Below are positions 1-7,773 of a stretch of 16,038 nucleotides of DNA, one piece after another. Position numbers and translations under genes: made by a program. A model generated the notes under the pieces. The model saw only the letters and a list, made by a program, of their open reading frames with translations, did no database searches and was not told the DNA's origin. The DNA is taken from NCBI GenBank assembly GCA_025356915.1, contig JANXQG010000308.1:1-16038 (forward strand), written 5' to 3'. The first letter of the stretch is position 1, and the number at the start of each line of letters is the position of its first letter. The DNA comes from Planctomycetota bacterium. Lineage in GTDB: Bacteria; Planctomycetota; Planctomycetia; Pirellulales; Thermoguttaceae.

Positions 1-1049
1 GAGGGGGGACTTGCATAAAAACGGCGGAACCACTCGGATGTCCGGCGGATGGCTTCGGCCACGCTCCAGCGCGGTCGCCAACAAAGCTGATGCAGGGCTT
101 TATCGATGCACAAACGCAGCACGCCCGCCTCATGGAGTTGATTCGGATCGCTTACGTCCTGCCATGCGCCGCTGCCCCAGGCTTGAACAAACAATTCTAC
201 AAGCTGACCGACGGGAATTTCCTCGCCGGGCATGGGACCGAAATTCCAGGCGTCGCACCAAGCGGGATCGTCGGACTCAAGCATCCTTGCGGCGAGCGAA
301 AGGTAGCCGCCTAAAGGCTCTAAAACGTGCTGCCAAGGCCGAATGGCCCTCGGGCTGCGGACCGGCACGGGCTGGCCGGTCTGGAGGTGGCGGACCACAT
401 CGGTGATGATGCGGTCCTTGGCCCAGTCGCCGCCGCCGATGACGTTGCCGGCCCGCGCGGTCGCCAATTTCACGCCATGCTGCTGGAGACGCTGGGGCGG
501 AAAGAACGAACGGCGATAGGACGCGGTAACGATTTCCGCAGCCCCCTTGCTGGCACTGTAGGGATCGTGGCCGCCCAAGGCATCGCACTCGCGATAGCCC
601 CAGGTTTGCTCCCGGTTCTCATAGCATTTGTCGCTGGTAACCACCACGACCGCGCAAGGCTGACCCAAGACCCGGATGGCTTCCAACAGATTTACCGTCC
701 CCATCACGTTGACATCGAATGTCTCGCGGGGATTGGCATAGCTTTCACGAACGATGGGCTGGGCGGCAAGGTGAAAAACGACGTCAGGAGCAGCCGTTTT
801 CAGAGCGGCGTGCAGGCTTGCGGCATCGCGAAGATCGGCCTCATGGTGCGAGGCAAGCAAGTCGCGAACGCCGGAAGCCTCGAAATTACTAGGGGACGTG
901 GGCGGAGCGAGCGCATAACCCGTGACCCTGGCCCCCAGGGCATGAAGCCAGATCGAGAGCCAGGAGCCTTTGAAGCCGGTGTGGCCGGTAACGAAGACGG
1001 AACGGCCGGCAAGGGCTTGGCTGAGAATAACTTTGTGATTTGGTCGCAT
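1..1049 (-). CDS. rfbG: CDP-glucose 4,6-dehydratase, 3' end beyond the window
   Basis: This enzyme converts CDP-D-glucose to CDP-4-keto-6-deoxyglucose in the cytoplasm, the entry step to CDP-linked dideoxysugars of surface polysaccharide. The frame is open from ATG at 1049 to base 1, giving 349 residues; the family is usually about 355-365, so only a short C-terminus is missing. It is an extended SDR: the NAD-binding glycine motif TGHTGFKGSW is at residues 21-30, the catalytic pair is Tyr164-Lys168 in YSASK, and NVIGGGDW is at 202-209. The start is supported by GAGGGAAG just before the ATG. The gene lies 51 bp after rfbF on the same strand, and that gap holds a palindrome. The pairing with rfbF makes the specific CDP-glucose assignment strong over other nucleotide-sugar dehydratases. 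Confidence 0.93.
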   Translation of the reverse strand, partial: MRPNHKVILSQALAGRSVFVTGHTGFKGSWLSIWLHALGARVTGYALAPPTSPSNFEASGVRDLLASHHEADLRDAASLHAALKTAAPDVVFHLAAQPIVRESYANPRETFDVNVMGTVNLLEAIRVLGQPCAVVVVTSDKCYENREQTWGYRECDALGGHDPYSASKGAAEIVTASYRRSFFPPQRLQQHGVKLATARAGNVIGGGDWAKDRIITDVVRHLQTGQPVPVRSPRAIRPWQHVLEPLGGYLSLAARMLESDDPAWCDAWNFGPMPGEEIPVGQLVELFVQAWGSGAWQDVSDPNQLHEAGVLRLCIDKALHQLCWRPRWSVAEAIRRTSEWFRRFYASPP

Positions 1050-1065
1050 CTTCCCTCACCCCCTG

Positions 1066-1091
1066 CCCCTCTCCCGCGTACGGGCGAGGGG
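1066..1091. repeat. GC-rich palindrome between rfbF and rfbG
   Basis: Arms CCCCTCTCCCG and CGGGCGAGGGG pair around a short loop with one mismatch. On the minus strand the hairpin ends 16 bases before the rfbG start, and the purine-rich flank that follows contains the apparent rfbG ribosome-binding site. It looks like a dispersed intergenic repeat. There is no T-run, so it is not a standard intrinsic terminator. Confidence 0.6.
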
Positions 1092-1100
1092 AGAAATTCT

Positions 1101-1886
1101 TCATTGCCAAACCTTCCACGGGGCTTGATTGGAACTCCATAGCTTATTCAATGCCTCGTATTCGCGGTACGTGTCCATGGCGAAAAAGAAACCGTCGTGG
1201 CGGTAGGCGACGAGTTGCCCGTCGGCTGCGGCCCGTGAGAGCGGCTCCTGCTCCATGATGCAGTCGTCTCCAGACTTCAGATAGTCGAAGAAGCGGCGGT
1301 GAAAAATGAAGTAGCCGGCGTTGATCCACCCCTCAACTTGCGGCTTCTCCGCAAAACACTTCACCAAGTCCCGTTCATCCAGATCCAACAATCCAAATCG
1401 CGAGACGGGTCGCACGGCGGTCACGGTGGCCATCTTGCCATGCGCCCGATGGAACGCCAGCAGTGCGTTAATATCGATGTTCGCCAGGCCATCGCCGTAG
1501 GTGACCATGAATAGATCGTCATCCACAAATGACTCGATCCGTTTGACCCGTCCGCCGGTCATCGTATCGGCCCCGGTATTCACCAGCGTGACGCAAAAGT
1601 CTTGTTCATCGTGAGCGCCATGATACTCGATCTTCTGTCGGCCGTTGCCTAAAGAGATCGTAAAATCATTGCTCATCGCCTCGTAGTTGAGGAAATATTC
1701 GCGGATCACATTGCCGCGGTAACCGAGGCAGATCACGAACTCCCGGAAACCATAATGGGCATACGATTTCATGATGTGCCAGAGGATCGGCCGCCCGCCA
1801 ACTTCGACCATCGGCTTGGGCCGGAACTCGGTTTCCTCGCGTAAACGAGTGCCTAACCCACCACAGAGTATGACAACCTTGGTCAT
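1101..1886 (-). CDS. rfbF: Glucose-1-phosphate cytidylyltransferase
   Basis: It couples CTP and glucose-1-phosphate to CDP-glucose plus pyrophosphate, supplying the substrate of the adjacent rfbG product. From ATG at 1886 it is 261 residues, matching the family length of about 257-260. The nucleotidyltransferase signature GGLGTRL is at residues 9-15, the catalytic lysine is in RPKPM at 23-27, and metal-binding aspartates are in YGDG (Asp132) and MDTY (Asp238). The frame stays open a further 45 codons upstream to 2021, but that extension is arginine-rich and lacks family similarity. The chosen start gives MTKVVILCGG, the usual N-terminus, with GAAAGG upstream. It is the first gene of an rfbF-rfbG unit. 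Confidence is high from motif, length and context. Confidence 0.95.
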   Translation of the reverse strand: MTKVVILCGGLGTRLREETEFRPKPMVEVGGRPILWHIMKSYAHYGFREFVICLGYRGNVIREYFLNYEAMSNDFTISLGNGRQKIEYHGAHDEQDFCVTLVNTGADTMTGGRVKRIESFVDDDLFMVTYGDGLANIDINALLAFHRAHGKMATVTAVRPVSRFGLLDLDERDLVKCFAEKPQVEGWINAGYFIFHRRFFDYLKSGDDCIMEQEPLSRAAADGQLVAYRHDGFFFAMDTYREYEALNKLWSSNQAPWKVWQ

Positions 1887-2271
1887 CTGGAGCCTTTCAG
1901 GATTACGAAACGGCAAAGGAATGAATTCCGTTCTACGAAACGGCCTTTTACGACGAACTTTCAAGTATAGCATATCCAAAAAAGCTCTTCCGGTTATAGG
2001 TGCGGAATTCGCCACTGCCAATCTTCCTGTCTTGCGAAGACTGCCTAGCCTTCCTTCTTGCCGTAAGAAACTCTGAATTTGCAGGCGTTTTTTCTAGCAA
2101 TTCGCCTTGCTTGATGGCGACGCTTTCGGTATTTTTCGCCGTCCGTATATTTGTCTCATCTACGAATGTCTGCGCGTCTTTTCTGAAAAACCACTAACAT
2201 GACCGAATGAACCACCGACGTTGTCTTCGGATTTCAGGTCCGCGGCGCGGGGTATTCGGGAAAGGGCCTTC
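1887..2271. promoter_or_regulatory. Divergent intergenic region, rfbF / bamA
   Basis: These 385 bp separate two divergently transcribed genes and must carry both promoters. On the minus strand TATGCTATACT (about 1965-1976) resembles a -10 element for rfbF, but I see no convincing -35. On the plus strand TATATT near 2146 is a weak -10 candidate for bamA. The rfbF-proximal part holds an 11-base direct repeat, listed separately. No RNA gene or terminator is seen. Confidence 0.4.
1904..1944. repeat. 11-base direct repeat upstream of rfbF, possible operator
   Basis: TACGAAACGGC occurs at 1904-1914 and 1934-1944, exactly 30 bp apart, about three helical turns. It lies 18-58 bases upstream of the rfbF start. 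The spacing fits two binding sites for one regulator on the same DNA face, but a small local duplication explains it equally well. Confidence 0.35.
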
Positions 2272-5200
2272 ATGGCTAGACAGCCAATCACAGCAGGCAG
2301 ATGCCATCGCGTAGCACTATGCGCACTGGTTGCGCTGATCGGGCTAGGATGGTCTGTCAGCTTCGGGCAGATGCCACCGGAAGGTCCGATGCCGGGGCCA
2401 GTGAGGCCGCCGATGCCCGCTGCCAGCCCCGCCATGCCGATACCCAGTTCGACTCCGCCAGTTGGCACGTTGCCTACCATGCCGCCCGAAGAGAAGGTGG
2501 TCGAAGTTCGTGTGGAAGGCAATCGAACGATCGGCCTGGAAAAGATTCTGCACAAAATTCGCACGCGTGCCGGCCGGCCCTATATTGAGGAGCAAGTCCA
2601 ACAGGACGTTCGTGAGCTCAGCCGGATGGGGGTCTTTGCGGGTGTCCGAACACTCAACCAGCGGGTGCCGGGAGGGGTCGTCGTCATCTTCCAGGTGGCG
2701 GAGCGGCCGCTGCTCCAGGAGGTCATTATCGTTGGCAACGATACCTTCCTGACCTCGATTCTGAAAAAAGAGGCCGACCTCAAGGTGGGCAATGCAGCCG
2801 ATCCCTTTGCCGTGGAAAACGGCCGTCACAAAATTGAAGATTATTATCAGCGCAAGGGCTATAGCAAGGTCCGGGTCACCGTCCTGGAGGGGAATAAGGC
2901 GGGTGATCTGAGGGCCGTGTTCGTGGTCAACGAAGGGCCACGCCAAAGAATCTATTGGGTAAATTTCGTCGGCAACCAGTTCGTCAGCAGCGCCAGGTTG
3001 AAAACGATCATCCAGACCCATCCGCCCTATTTCTATCTATTTGCCGGCGAGGTCGACCGCAAGCAAATCGACGAGGACGTGGCCAAGTTGACCGCCTATT
3101 ACCGTGGCTTCGGTTACTTTCATGCCCGCGTCGGACGTGAACTGGAGTTCAATGAAAAGCAGAACTGGCTGACGATCACCTTCGTGATCGACGAGGGACC
3201 TCGCTACTCCGTTTGCAATATCTCGTTCCTGGGCAATAAGAAAATCGAAAACAGCCGTCTGGCCGAAAAGCTGAAGCTGCTCAGCGGCCAATACTTTGAC
3301 CAGAACCAGCAAAACATCGATTTGCAGAAACTCCGCGACGAGTACGGAGGCGATGGCTATGTGTTCGCCAAGGTTGAAGCCGATAACCGCTTTCAGGAAG
3401 AGCCTGGCAAACTAAACATTGTCTACAACGTCGAGGAAGGCTCCCGCTATCGGGTCGGCCGCATCAATATCGAGATCAAAGGTGAGAATCCGCACACGCA
3501 AATCATGACGGTACTCAACCGTCTTTCGTTCAAGCCGGGCGATATCGTCGATACCCGCGAGTTCATGGCGAGCGAACGGCGACTGAAGTCCGCGCAACTC
3601 TACAAGGTCGAGCCGCAGAAGAACATCGAACCGAAGATCGTTTACTCGCCGCCGGAATCGGAAGAAAAGGACACGGCGATCGCCGGCCGGCGGCGAACGA
3701 GCTACTACCGCGTTGGCGGTGAAGCCGCTTTGCCGCCTTTACCACCGGGCGAAGGTTATCTCGATATTGACGTCAATGCGGAATGCCAAGCACGAGAAGT
3801 GGCCCCGCCACGGCAGAATACTCCTTACGCACCAGTTGCCTATCCGCAGCCGACGTTCCAAGGCCAGACCTTCCAGCAGTCGGCCTACACGAATCAGGTT
3901 TCCTCGGGATCGGCTTATCCACCTCCGCAAGCCCCTCAGACCTTCGTTCGCTCTACCATGGCTCCGCAAGTGCCGGTGTATCCGAATGGGGTTCTACAAT
4001 CACCCGCCAGCCGACCGATAATGCGCCCGGCGGTAGTTCAAACGCGTTATGAATCCGGAGACGCCTGGACACAACCGCAACCGCAGGGACAGAGTTGGCC
4101 ACCAGCCGCCTACGGCAGCAACAATGGATCCTCTGGCGAGCAGCCACCGCAGAGCAATTCTGTCCAGCAACAACCCCCGGCCACGGCGCCGATGTACTAC
4201 AACCCGCCGGCCGCCACCCCCTACGGTGCCATGGCTGCTGCGCCGCCCTCGGCCTATCCTTCCGGTCCGGCGTATGAGGCCGCACCAAATTATGGTGCTC
4301 CTGCCGGCACCAGTCCCGCGTATGCTTACCCCTCCTCCCCGGCGACTCCCAACGGAAGTGCCACGGGAGGTCCAGGTAGCGGTCAGAGCCTCTACACGCC
4401 TGTTGGCCCGGCGGCAAGCCGCCCCGTGGCCCAGGTCGCCGCAGCCGGCGACATGTACAGCAATCCCGAGCCTTGGATGATTCCCACACCTACCGGCGAT
4501 CCTCTTCGCGATCTGCCGGTCCAGATCTCGCCCGAAGAAACACAAACGGGCCGGCTGATGTTCGGTGTCGGCGTGAACTCCGATGCTGGCGTGGTGGGCA
4601 ACGTCACGCTCGACGAACAGAACTTCGACTGGAAGAGAGTGCCCATGAGTTGGGAAGACATCCTGGAGGGCCGCGCCTTCCGCGGCGCGGGACAGCGGTT
4701 CCGCTTGGAACTGGTGCCCGGCACCCAGGTCCAACGCTACATGGTCAGCTTCCAGGAGCCTTACATGGGGTTCTTGGAGAATAAACCGATAAGCTTCGGC
4801 CTAAGCGGTTTTTTCTATCAGCGGCTTTATTCCGAATGGACGGAAAGCCGCGCGGGGGGAAGCGTCAGCCTCGGATACCAGTTCACCCATGACTTGACGG
4901 GCAGTGTCCGCTTCCAAGGACAAGACGTTGACATCAAGAATCCGGCCTATCCCGAACAGCCCGATCTGAAGGCCGTACTGGGGCACAACCAACTTTACAC
5001 GTTCTCGGCCTCGTTGTCCCACGACACACGCGATAATCCTTTCCTGGCTTCGGAAGGACACTTGCTCTCGGGCACGTTCGAGGAGACCTTGGGTACGTTT
5101 CAATATCCTCGGGTGTCGATCGAATGGAGCCAATACTTCCGTATTTTTGAACGTGCCGACCGTTCGGGCAAGCACGTGCTGAGCCTCTCAGCCCGCGCCG

Positions 5201-5598
5201 CCTACTCGGGCGATCAAACGCCGATCTTCGAGCGGTTTTATGCGGGTGGTTTCTCGTCGATCCGCGGCTTTGCCTTCCGCGGAGTGACGCCGCGGGATCC
5301 AAGCTACAACATGATGGGCGTGGGCGGCGATTTCCAGTTACTGACCACGGCGCAGTATATGTTCCCGATTACGGCCGACGACATGCTCAAAGGCGTGGTG
5401 TTCGTCGATGCCGGCACGGTGGAACCGACGCTCAGCCAATGGGTTGACAGGGTCCGCGTGGCGCCTGGCTTCGGCTTAAGAATCTCGATCCCAATGATGG
5501 GACCAGCCCCGATTGCCTTGGACTTTGCCTTCCCGGTCAGCCAGCAGAATGGCGACCAAACGCAGATATTTAGCTTCTTTGTAGGCTTCAATAAATAA
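2272..5598 (+). CDS. bamA: BamA/Omp85 outer-membrane protein assembly factor with a long proline-rich insert
   Basis: This is the central subunit of the machine that inserts beta-barrel proteins into the outer membrane. ATG at 2272, after a purine-rich GGGAAAGGG, gives 1108 residues; a TTG 17 codons upstream is less likely. A signal peptide covers about residues 1-33 (hydrophobic core VALCALVALIGLGWSV), then a short Pro-rich linker to about 72. Five POTRA-like repeats follow: about 74-144, 145-222, 224-308, 309-391 and 392-505, the last seemingly interrupted near 451-495. Residues 506-745 are low-complexity and rich in Pro, Gln, Ala, Tyr and Ser. The C-terminal barrel is about 750-1108 and carries the Omp85 loop-6 motif as SSIRGF at 995-1000. 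The chain ends FFVGFNK, not in a terminal aromatic. Typical BamA is about 800 residues; most of the excess is the insert. TamA-like or other Omp85 paralogues are possible, but five POTRAs favour BamA. Confidence 0.9.
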   Translation: MARQPITAGRCHRVALCALVALIGLGWSVSFGQMPPEGPMPGPVRPPMPAASPAMPIPSSTPPVGTLPTMPPEEKVVEVRVEGNRTIGLEKILHKIRTRAGRPYIEEQVQQDVRELSRMGVFAGVRTLNQRVPGGVVVIFQVAERPLLQEVIIVGNDTFLTSILKKEADLKVGNAADPFAVENGRHKIEDYYQRKGYSKVRVTVLEGNKAGDLRAVFVVNEGPRQRIYWVNFVGNQFVSSARLKTIIQTHPPYFYLFAGEVDRKQIDEDVAKLTAYYRGFGYFHARVGRELEFNEKQNWLTITFVIDEGPRYSVCNISFLGNKKIENSRLAEKLKLLSGQYFDQNQQNIDLQKLRDEYGGDGYVFAKVEADNRFQEEPGKLNIVYNVEEGSRYRVGRINIEIKGENPHTQIMTVLNRLSFKPGDIVDTREFMASERRLKSAQLYKVEPQKNIEPKIVYSPPESEEKDTAIAGRRRTSYYRVGGEAALPPLPPGEGYLDIDVNAECQAREVAPPRQNTPYAPVAYPQPTFQGQTFQQSAYTNQVSSGSAYPPPQAPQTFVRSTMAPQVPVYPNGVLQSPASRPIMRPAVVQTRYESGDAWTQPQPQGQSWPPAAYGSNNGSSGEQPPQSNSVQQQPPATAPMYYNPPAATPYGAMAAAPPSAYPSGPAYEAAPNYGAPAGTSPAYAYPSSPATPNGSATGGPGSGQSLYTPVGPAASRPVAQVAAAGDMYSNPEPWMIPTPTGDPLRDLPVQISPEETQTGRLMFGVGVNSDAGVVGNVTLDEQNFDWKRVPMSWEDILEGRAFRGAGQRFRLELVPGTQVQRYMVSFQEPYMGFLENKPISFGLSGFFYQRLYSEWTESRAGGSVSLGYQFTHDLTGSVRFQGQDVDIKNPAYPEQPDLKAVLGHNQLYTFSASLSHDTRDNPFLASEGHLLSGTFEETLGTFQYPRVSIEWSQYFRIFERADRSGKHVLSLSARAAYSGDQTPIFERFYAGGFSSIRGFAFRGVTPRDPSYNMMGVGGDFQLLTTAQYMFPITADDMLKGVVFVDAGTVEPTLSQWVDRVRVAPGFGLRISIPMMGPAPIALDFAFPVSQQNGDQTQIFSFFVGFNK
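3787..4506 (+). other. Low-complexity Pro/Gln/Tyr/Ala segment inside bamA
   Basis: About 240 codons between the last POTRA and the barrel encode an irregular repeat style such as QPTFQGQTFQQSAY and SPAYAYPSSPATPNG, with almost no charged residues and no predicted fold. It remains in frame with conserved sequence on both sides, so it is part of the protein and not an intron-like interruption. It should lie in the periplasm near the barrel mouth and be intrinsically disordered. Confidence 0.8.
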
Positions 5599-5679
5599 TT
5601 ATAACGGATGCTTGCATTTCCGCGCGATTTCAGCTTAGAATGAAGTTAAGTACCTTTCCAGCATGAACTCCGCGTTTTT

Positions 5680-5727
5680 GTGGTGCGGCCGTCCCGGCTG
5701 CTTGCTCAGGCGAGATGCCCGCGCCAC
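5680..5727. repeat. Composite palindrome downstream of bamA
   Basis: Outer arms GTGGTGCGG (5680-5688) and CCGCGCCAC (5719-5727) pair with one mismatch. Inside are small hairpins, GCCG-tcc-CGGC and GGC-GAGAT-GCC. It lies between bamA and the next gene and resembles a dispersed intergenic repeat. There is no T-run, so a terminator role is unproven. Confidence 0.35.
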
Positions 5728-5785
5728 AAGTTGTTTCTGGACAAGTACTAATGCTTATGATGGACCATTCGATCGGGGGGGTGTC

Positions 5786-6277
5786 ATGCCCGAGTCTTGG
5801 TTGTGGATTGCTTGCGCGATGGTCGCTGTGGTTGTTTTGCTTATGTGGTATCCTTATCGGGCAACCGCACGAGAAGCTCGTTTGACGCTAGCCCGCAAAG
5901 AGTTCCACAAGCAACGCGAATGGCTTGAGGTGAAGTTCATTTCTTTAGCACCGTCCCAGGGCAAGCCGGACGCTCGTCGCTGGTCAAACTGCGAATTTGA
6001 CGACGACGTTTCTTACTTGCGGCATCGTACCACAGGCGAGCTTTCTGCGTTTGTAGCCGTGACGGTGGCACTGGAGGGCATCGGTCTTACGACTACCTCG
6101 GCGACCAATTTAATGAGCAATCTACAGGCCGGCACTGCGGTTTTTCGTTTTGAGAAGGACCGCTGGGTGACCGACGGCCGTGTGATTCTCAACCTCAGCC
6201 CCGACGAAGCGATCCGCTTCTATCAGAACGACCTGGAAATGGTCGGGCAGGAGATGGCGTGTGGGGGCAATCCGTAA
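5786..6277 (+). CDS. Single-pass membrane protein of unknown function
   Basis: I do not recognise a named family. ATG at 5786 gives 163 residues with a G-rich stretch (GGGGGGG) just upstream. The frame is open to an ATG at 5663, but those 41 extra residues overlap the composite palindrome and look non-coding, so the shorter form is preferred. Residues about 5-22 form one hydrophobic helix followed by an Arg-rich stretch, predicting an N-terminal anchor with the rest in the cytoplasm. The soluble part, about 45-155, is acidic with alternating hydrophobics, suggesting a small alpha/beta domain. It lies 187 bp after bamA on the same strand, too far to assume co-transcription. Confidence 0.7.
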   Translation: MPESWLWIACAMVAVVVLLMWYPYRATAREARLTLARKEFHKQREWLEVKFISLAPSQGKPDARRWSNCEFDDDVSYLRHRTTGELSAFVAVTVALEGIGLTTTSATNLMSNLQAGTAVFRFEKDRWVTDGRVILNLSPDEAIRFYQNDLEMVGQEMACGGNP

Positions 6278-6337
6278 ACTCCGCTCGAAGTTGCTTTTCT
6301 AGGTCAGTCGGTAGCTGAAATGAAATCGCCATGTTGG

Positions 6338-6735
6338 TTATTTGAAAATGGCTCGAAAACCAGCTTGCTCGAAATGATGGTCTGCCGTCAATGCCTCTGA
6401 CAGTCTATGCTCTGCCATTACTCTGAACGAAATGCAATCCGTGAGGGACCAGCCTTTGTCCGGGCGGTTAGCAAACAGATCGAAGCCAGTCTGGTACACT
6501 GTCGGGTGATACCCAACAACATTAAATAGGGGGTCCGCACGAACGGCTTTCAGAAATGCCACGACTGTCGAACGGGCCTCCGGTGCCGACAGCGCGTCGG
6601 CCAGTTCGATGAGCACCCATTCGGTTGTCAGTAATCGCCGGTGAAACTGTGGAGGTATGCGGCTACAGCAGCGTGGGCACCATCGCGAGGATTCAGCCAG
6701 GCGATCAAAGCGAACGTATCAACGAAGACAGTCAT
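6338..6735 (-). pseudogene. vapC: PIN-domain toxin VapC, frameshifted
   Basis: VapC toxins are Mg-dependent PIN ribonucleases held inactive by VapB. The first frame starts at ATG 6735, reads MTVFVDTFALIAWLNPRDGA and stops at TGA 6628-6630 after 35 codons. The rest continues in another frame as RRLLTTEWVLIELADALS and runs to TAA at 6338. Across the two frames all four PIN acidic positions are present: Asp in VDT, Glu in IELADAL, Asp in LTDCISF and Asp in LTADHHF. The shift lies near 6645-6665 and one base restores a full-length protein of about 132 residues. It is either a recent inactivation or a sequencing error; no homopolymer longer than three bases explains it. A GTG-started 92-residue fragment (6338-6616) would lack the first catalytic Asp. 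Confidence 0.85.
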
Positions 6736-6947
6736 CGCTTTGACGTCCCCAGGCGATAGTGGTCGTGTTGCTCGGCCAAGTCCGCCGGTAAACCGGGTAC
6801 TACTCCCTTAAATTGCGCAAACCGTTCGCCAAAGGGTTTCGGCTCTTCCGCCGGAGTCGGGCTTATCCGCACTCGCATACCCTCAGGCAACGCAATCGCG
6901 TCGTCCGGCACGATGACGCCGTTATGAACTACACCTTCCAGTTCCAT
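6732..6947 (-). CDS. vapB: VapB-like antitoxin partnering the PIN toxin
   Basis: A 71-residue protein (MELEGVVHNGVIVPDDAIAL...) of the type commonly found directly before PIN toxins: a short N-terminal beta segment with the NGVIVPD and LPEGMRVRI motifs, then a C-terminal arm ending LPADLAEQHDHYRLGTSKR that would wrap the toxin. AGAGG lies six bases before the ATG. Its TGA overlaps the vapC ATG by four bases, which implies translational coupling. The antitoxin is intact although the toxin frame is broken. The family resembles DUF104/AF2212-like antitoxins; I am sure of the role and less sure of the exact family. Confidence 0.82.
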   Translation of the reverse strand: MELEGVVHNGVIVPDDAIALPEGMRVRISPTPAEEPKPFGERFAQFKGVVPGLPADLAEQHDHYRLGTSKR

Positions 6948-7009
6948 GCCATACCTCTTTCAACGTCAGGCTCTTTGGCTCAGCTTCGCCGAGGAAAAGA
7001 TTATGCGAA

Positions 7010-7201
7010 TTACTCGTGGTTCGTAAAAAAGTTCCCGAAAACTGTTTCTCGCTCGACTACATCAAGGTATTCGCGGATCGCATCGACAATGTTGGCTAGC
7101 GCCTCGACTTCAGTATCCCCTTGCGAGTGACAACCTAGCAGCCCAGGAACCGAGACGGCAAATCCTCCGTCTGATTCTTCGATTAGCACCGTATACTTCA
7201 T
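7010..7201 (-). CDS. hicB: Orphan HicB-family antitoxin
   Basis: A 63-residue HicB-like protein. In HicAB systems HicB folds as a partial RNase H-like domain that blocks the HicA mRNA interferase. Its N-terminus matches the family closely: MKYTVLIEESDGGFAVSVPG, then GCHSQGDT and an amphipathic helix EALANIVDAIREYLDVV. The last residues (FGNFFTNHE) are atypical and may be a degraded end. No HicA reading frame lies within the 62-bp gaps on either side. The start codon sits in a 7-base tandem duplication that places the nearest GGAG 13 bases away. It could be a remnant or act in trans. It is 62 bp upstream of vapB on the same strand. Confidence 0.8.
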   Translation of the reverse strand: MKYTVLIEESDGGFAVSVPGLLGCHSQGDTEVEALANIVDAIREYLDVVERETVFGNFFTNHE

Positions 7202-7208
7202 ACTTCAT
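7195..7208 (-). repeat. 7-base tandem duplication at the hicB start
   Basis: On the minus strand ATGAAGT occurs twice in a row, then ATAC. The first ATG (7208) is six bases after GGAG but reads out of the HicB frame and stops within about 35 codons. The second ATG (7201) starts HicB. Removing one copy would restore normal spacing. Confidence 0.6.
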
Positions 7209-7266
7209 TGCGGTCTCCATTCCTCAAATTCTACCATAATTGCCGGCGCAACTCTACGCATGGACC

Positions 7267-7773
7267 TCATCCCTTGAGACCGCGCCAGAGATGATAGCCC
7301 GCCGCCAGAACGAGAAATACTGCCAGACTTAACCCGAAGACATTTCCGAACGCATCGACCGGAACAAGCATTGGAATCGAAAGCATTGCCAGCGCGACGA
7401 GGAACAATCCGCCGGCCAAGATAAACCGCATCCGGCGCACCGGCTGCTCGAAAACGTCGGCGCGGGTTTCCTGCGGTTGCGCTTGGGCAGGAATCTGATC
7501 GAGCAGGAAGTAAAAGCCTGGATAGAAGTTCTCCACGTTCGACTTGATTTTGGCACGAAAACCGTCCCGGCTTCGTAGAACCAATTCGCCGCTCAGAAAG
7601 CCTTCCGCAAGCTTTGCTTCGACCAGGTCGCGATACGGAATCTCTTGGCCGGAAGCTGTCAGTGTGATCGAATCCTTGCCAAACTGCGCGTGCGCGCCCC
7701 AGCATGCCGTCCCGCTTCGCTCGATATCGGCTTTCATACGCTGAATTATCGGTGTCGATGCGGTCTGAATCAA
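7267..7773 (-). CDS. Membrane protein of unknown function, two C-terminal helices
   Basis: I do not recognise a named family. The frame ends at TGA 7267 and the likely start is TTG at 7773, giving 168 residues. Residues about 25-95 form a soluble domain whose pattern (IPYRDLVEAKL, then GELVLRSRDGFRAKIKS) resembles bacterial PH-like domains; this is only pattern inference. Helices lie at about 115-135 and 143-163. The frame is open upstream through the 62-bp gap into the acnA 3' end with no ATG or GTG, and no ribosome-binding site precedes the TTG, so the start is uncertain and may depend on readthrough or coupling from acnA. It follows acnA on the same strand. Confidence 0.65.
   Translation of the reverse strand: MIQTASTPIIQRMKADIERSGTACWGAHAQFGKDSITLTASGQEIPYRDLVEAKLAEGFLSGELVLRSRDGFRAKIKSNVENFYPGFYFLLDQIPAQAQPQETRADVFEQPVRRMRFILAGGLFLVALAMLSIPMLVPVDAFGNVFGLSLAVFLVLAAGYHLWRGLKG

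Noticed and set aside
327..1142. 271-codon open frame on the plus strand
   Set aside because: It is antisense to rfbG, which carries full dehydratase motifs; the plus translation has no recognisable domain.
2344..3021. 225-codon minus-strand frame, with others inside bamA
   Set aside because: They are opposite the POTRA region, which is clearly coding on the plus strand.
5663..5785. N-terminal extension of the 163-residue membrane protein
   Set aside because: It overlaps a palindrome, has no ribosome-binding site and would put a Cys/Arg-rich stretch ahead of a normal N-terminal anchor.
6948..7009. Possible HicA toxin next to HicB
   Set aside because: Only 62 bp; no dsRBD-like HicA motif in any minus-strand frame.
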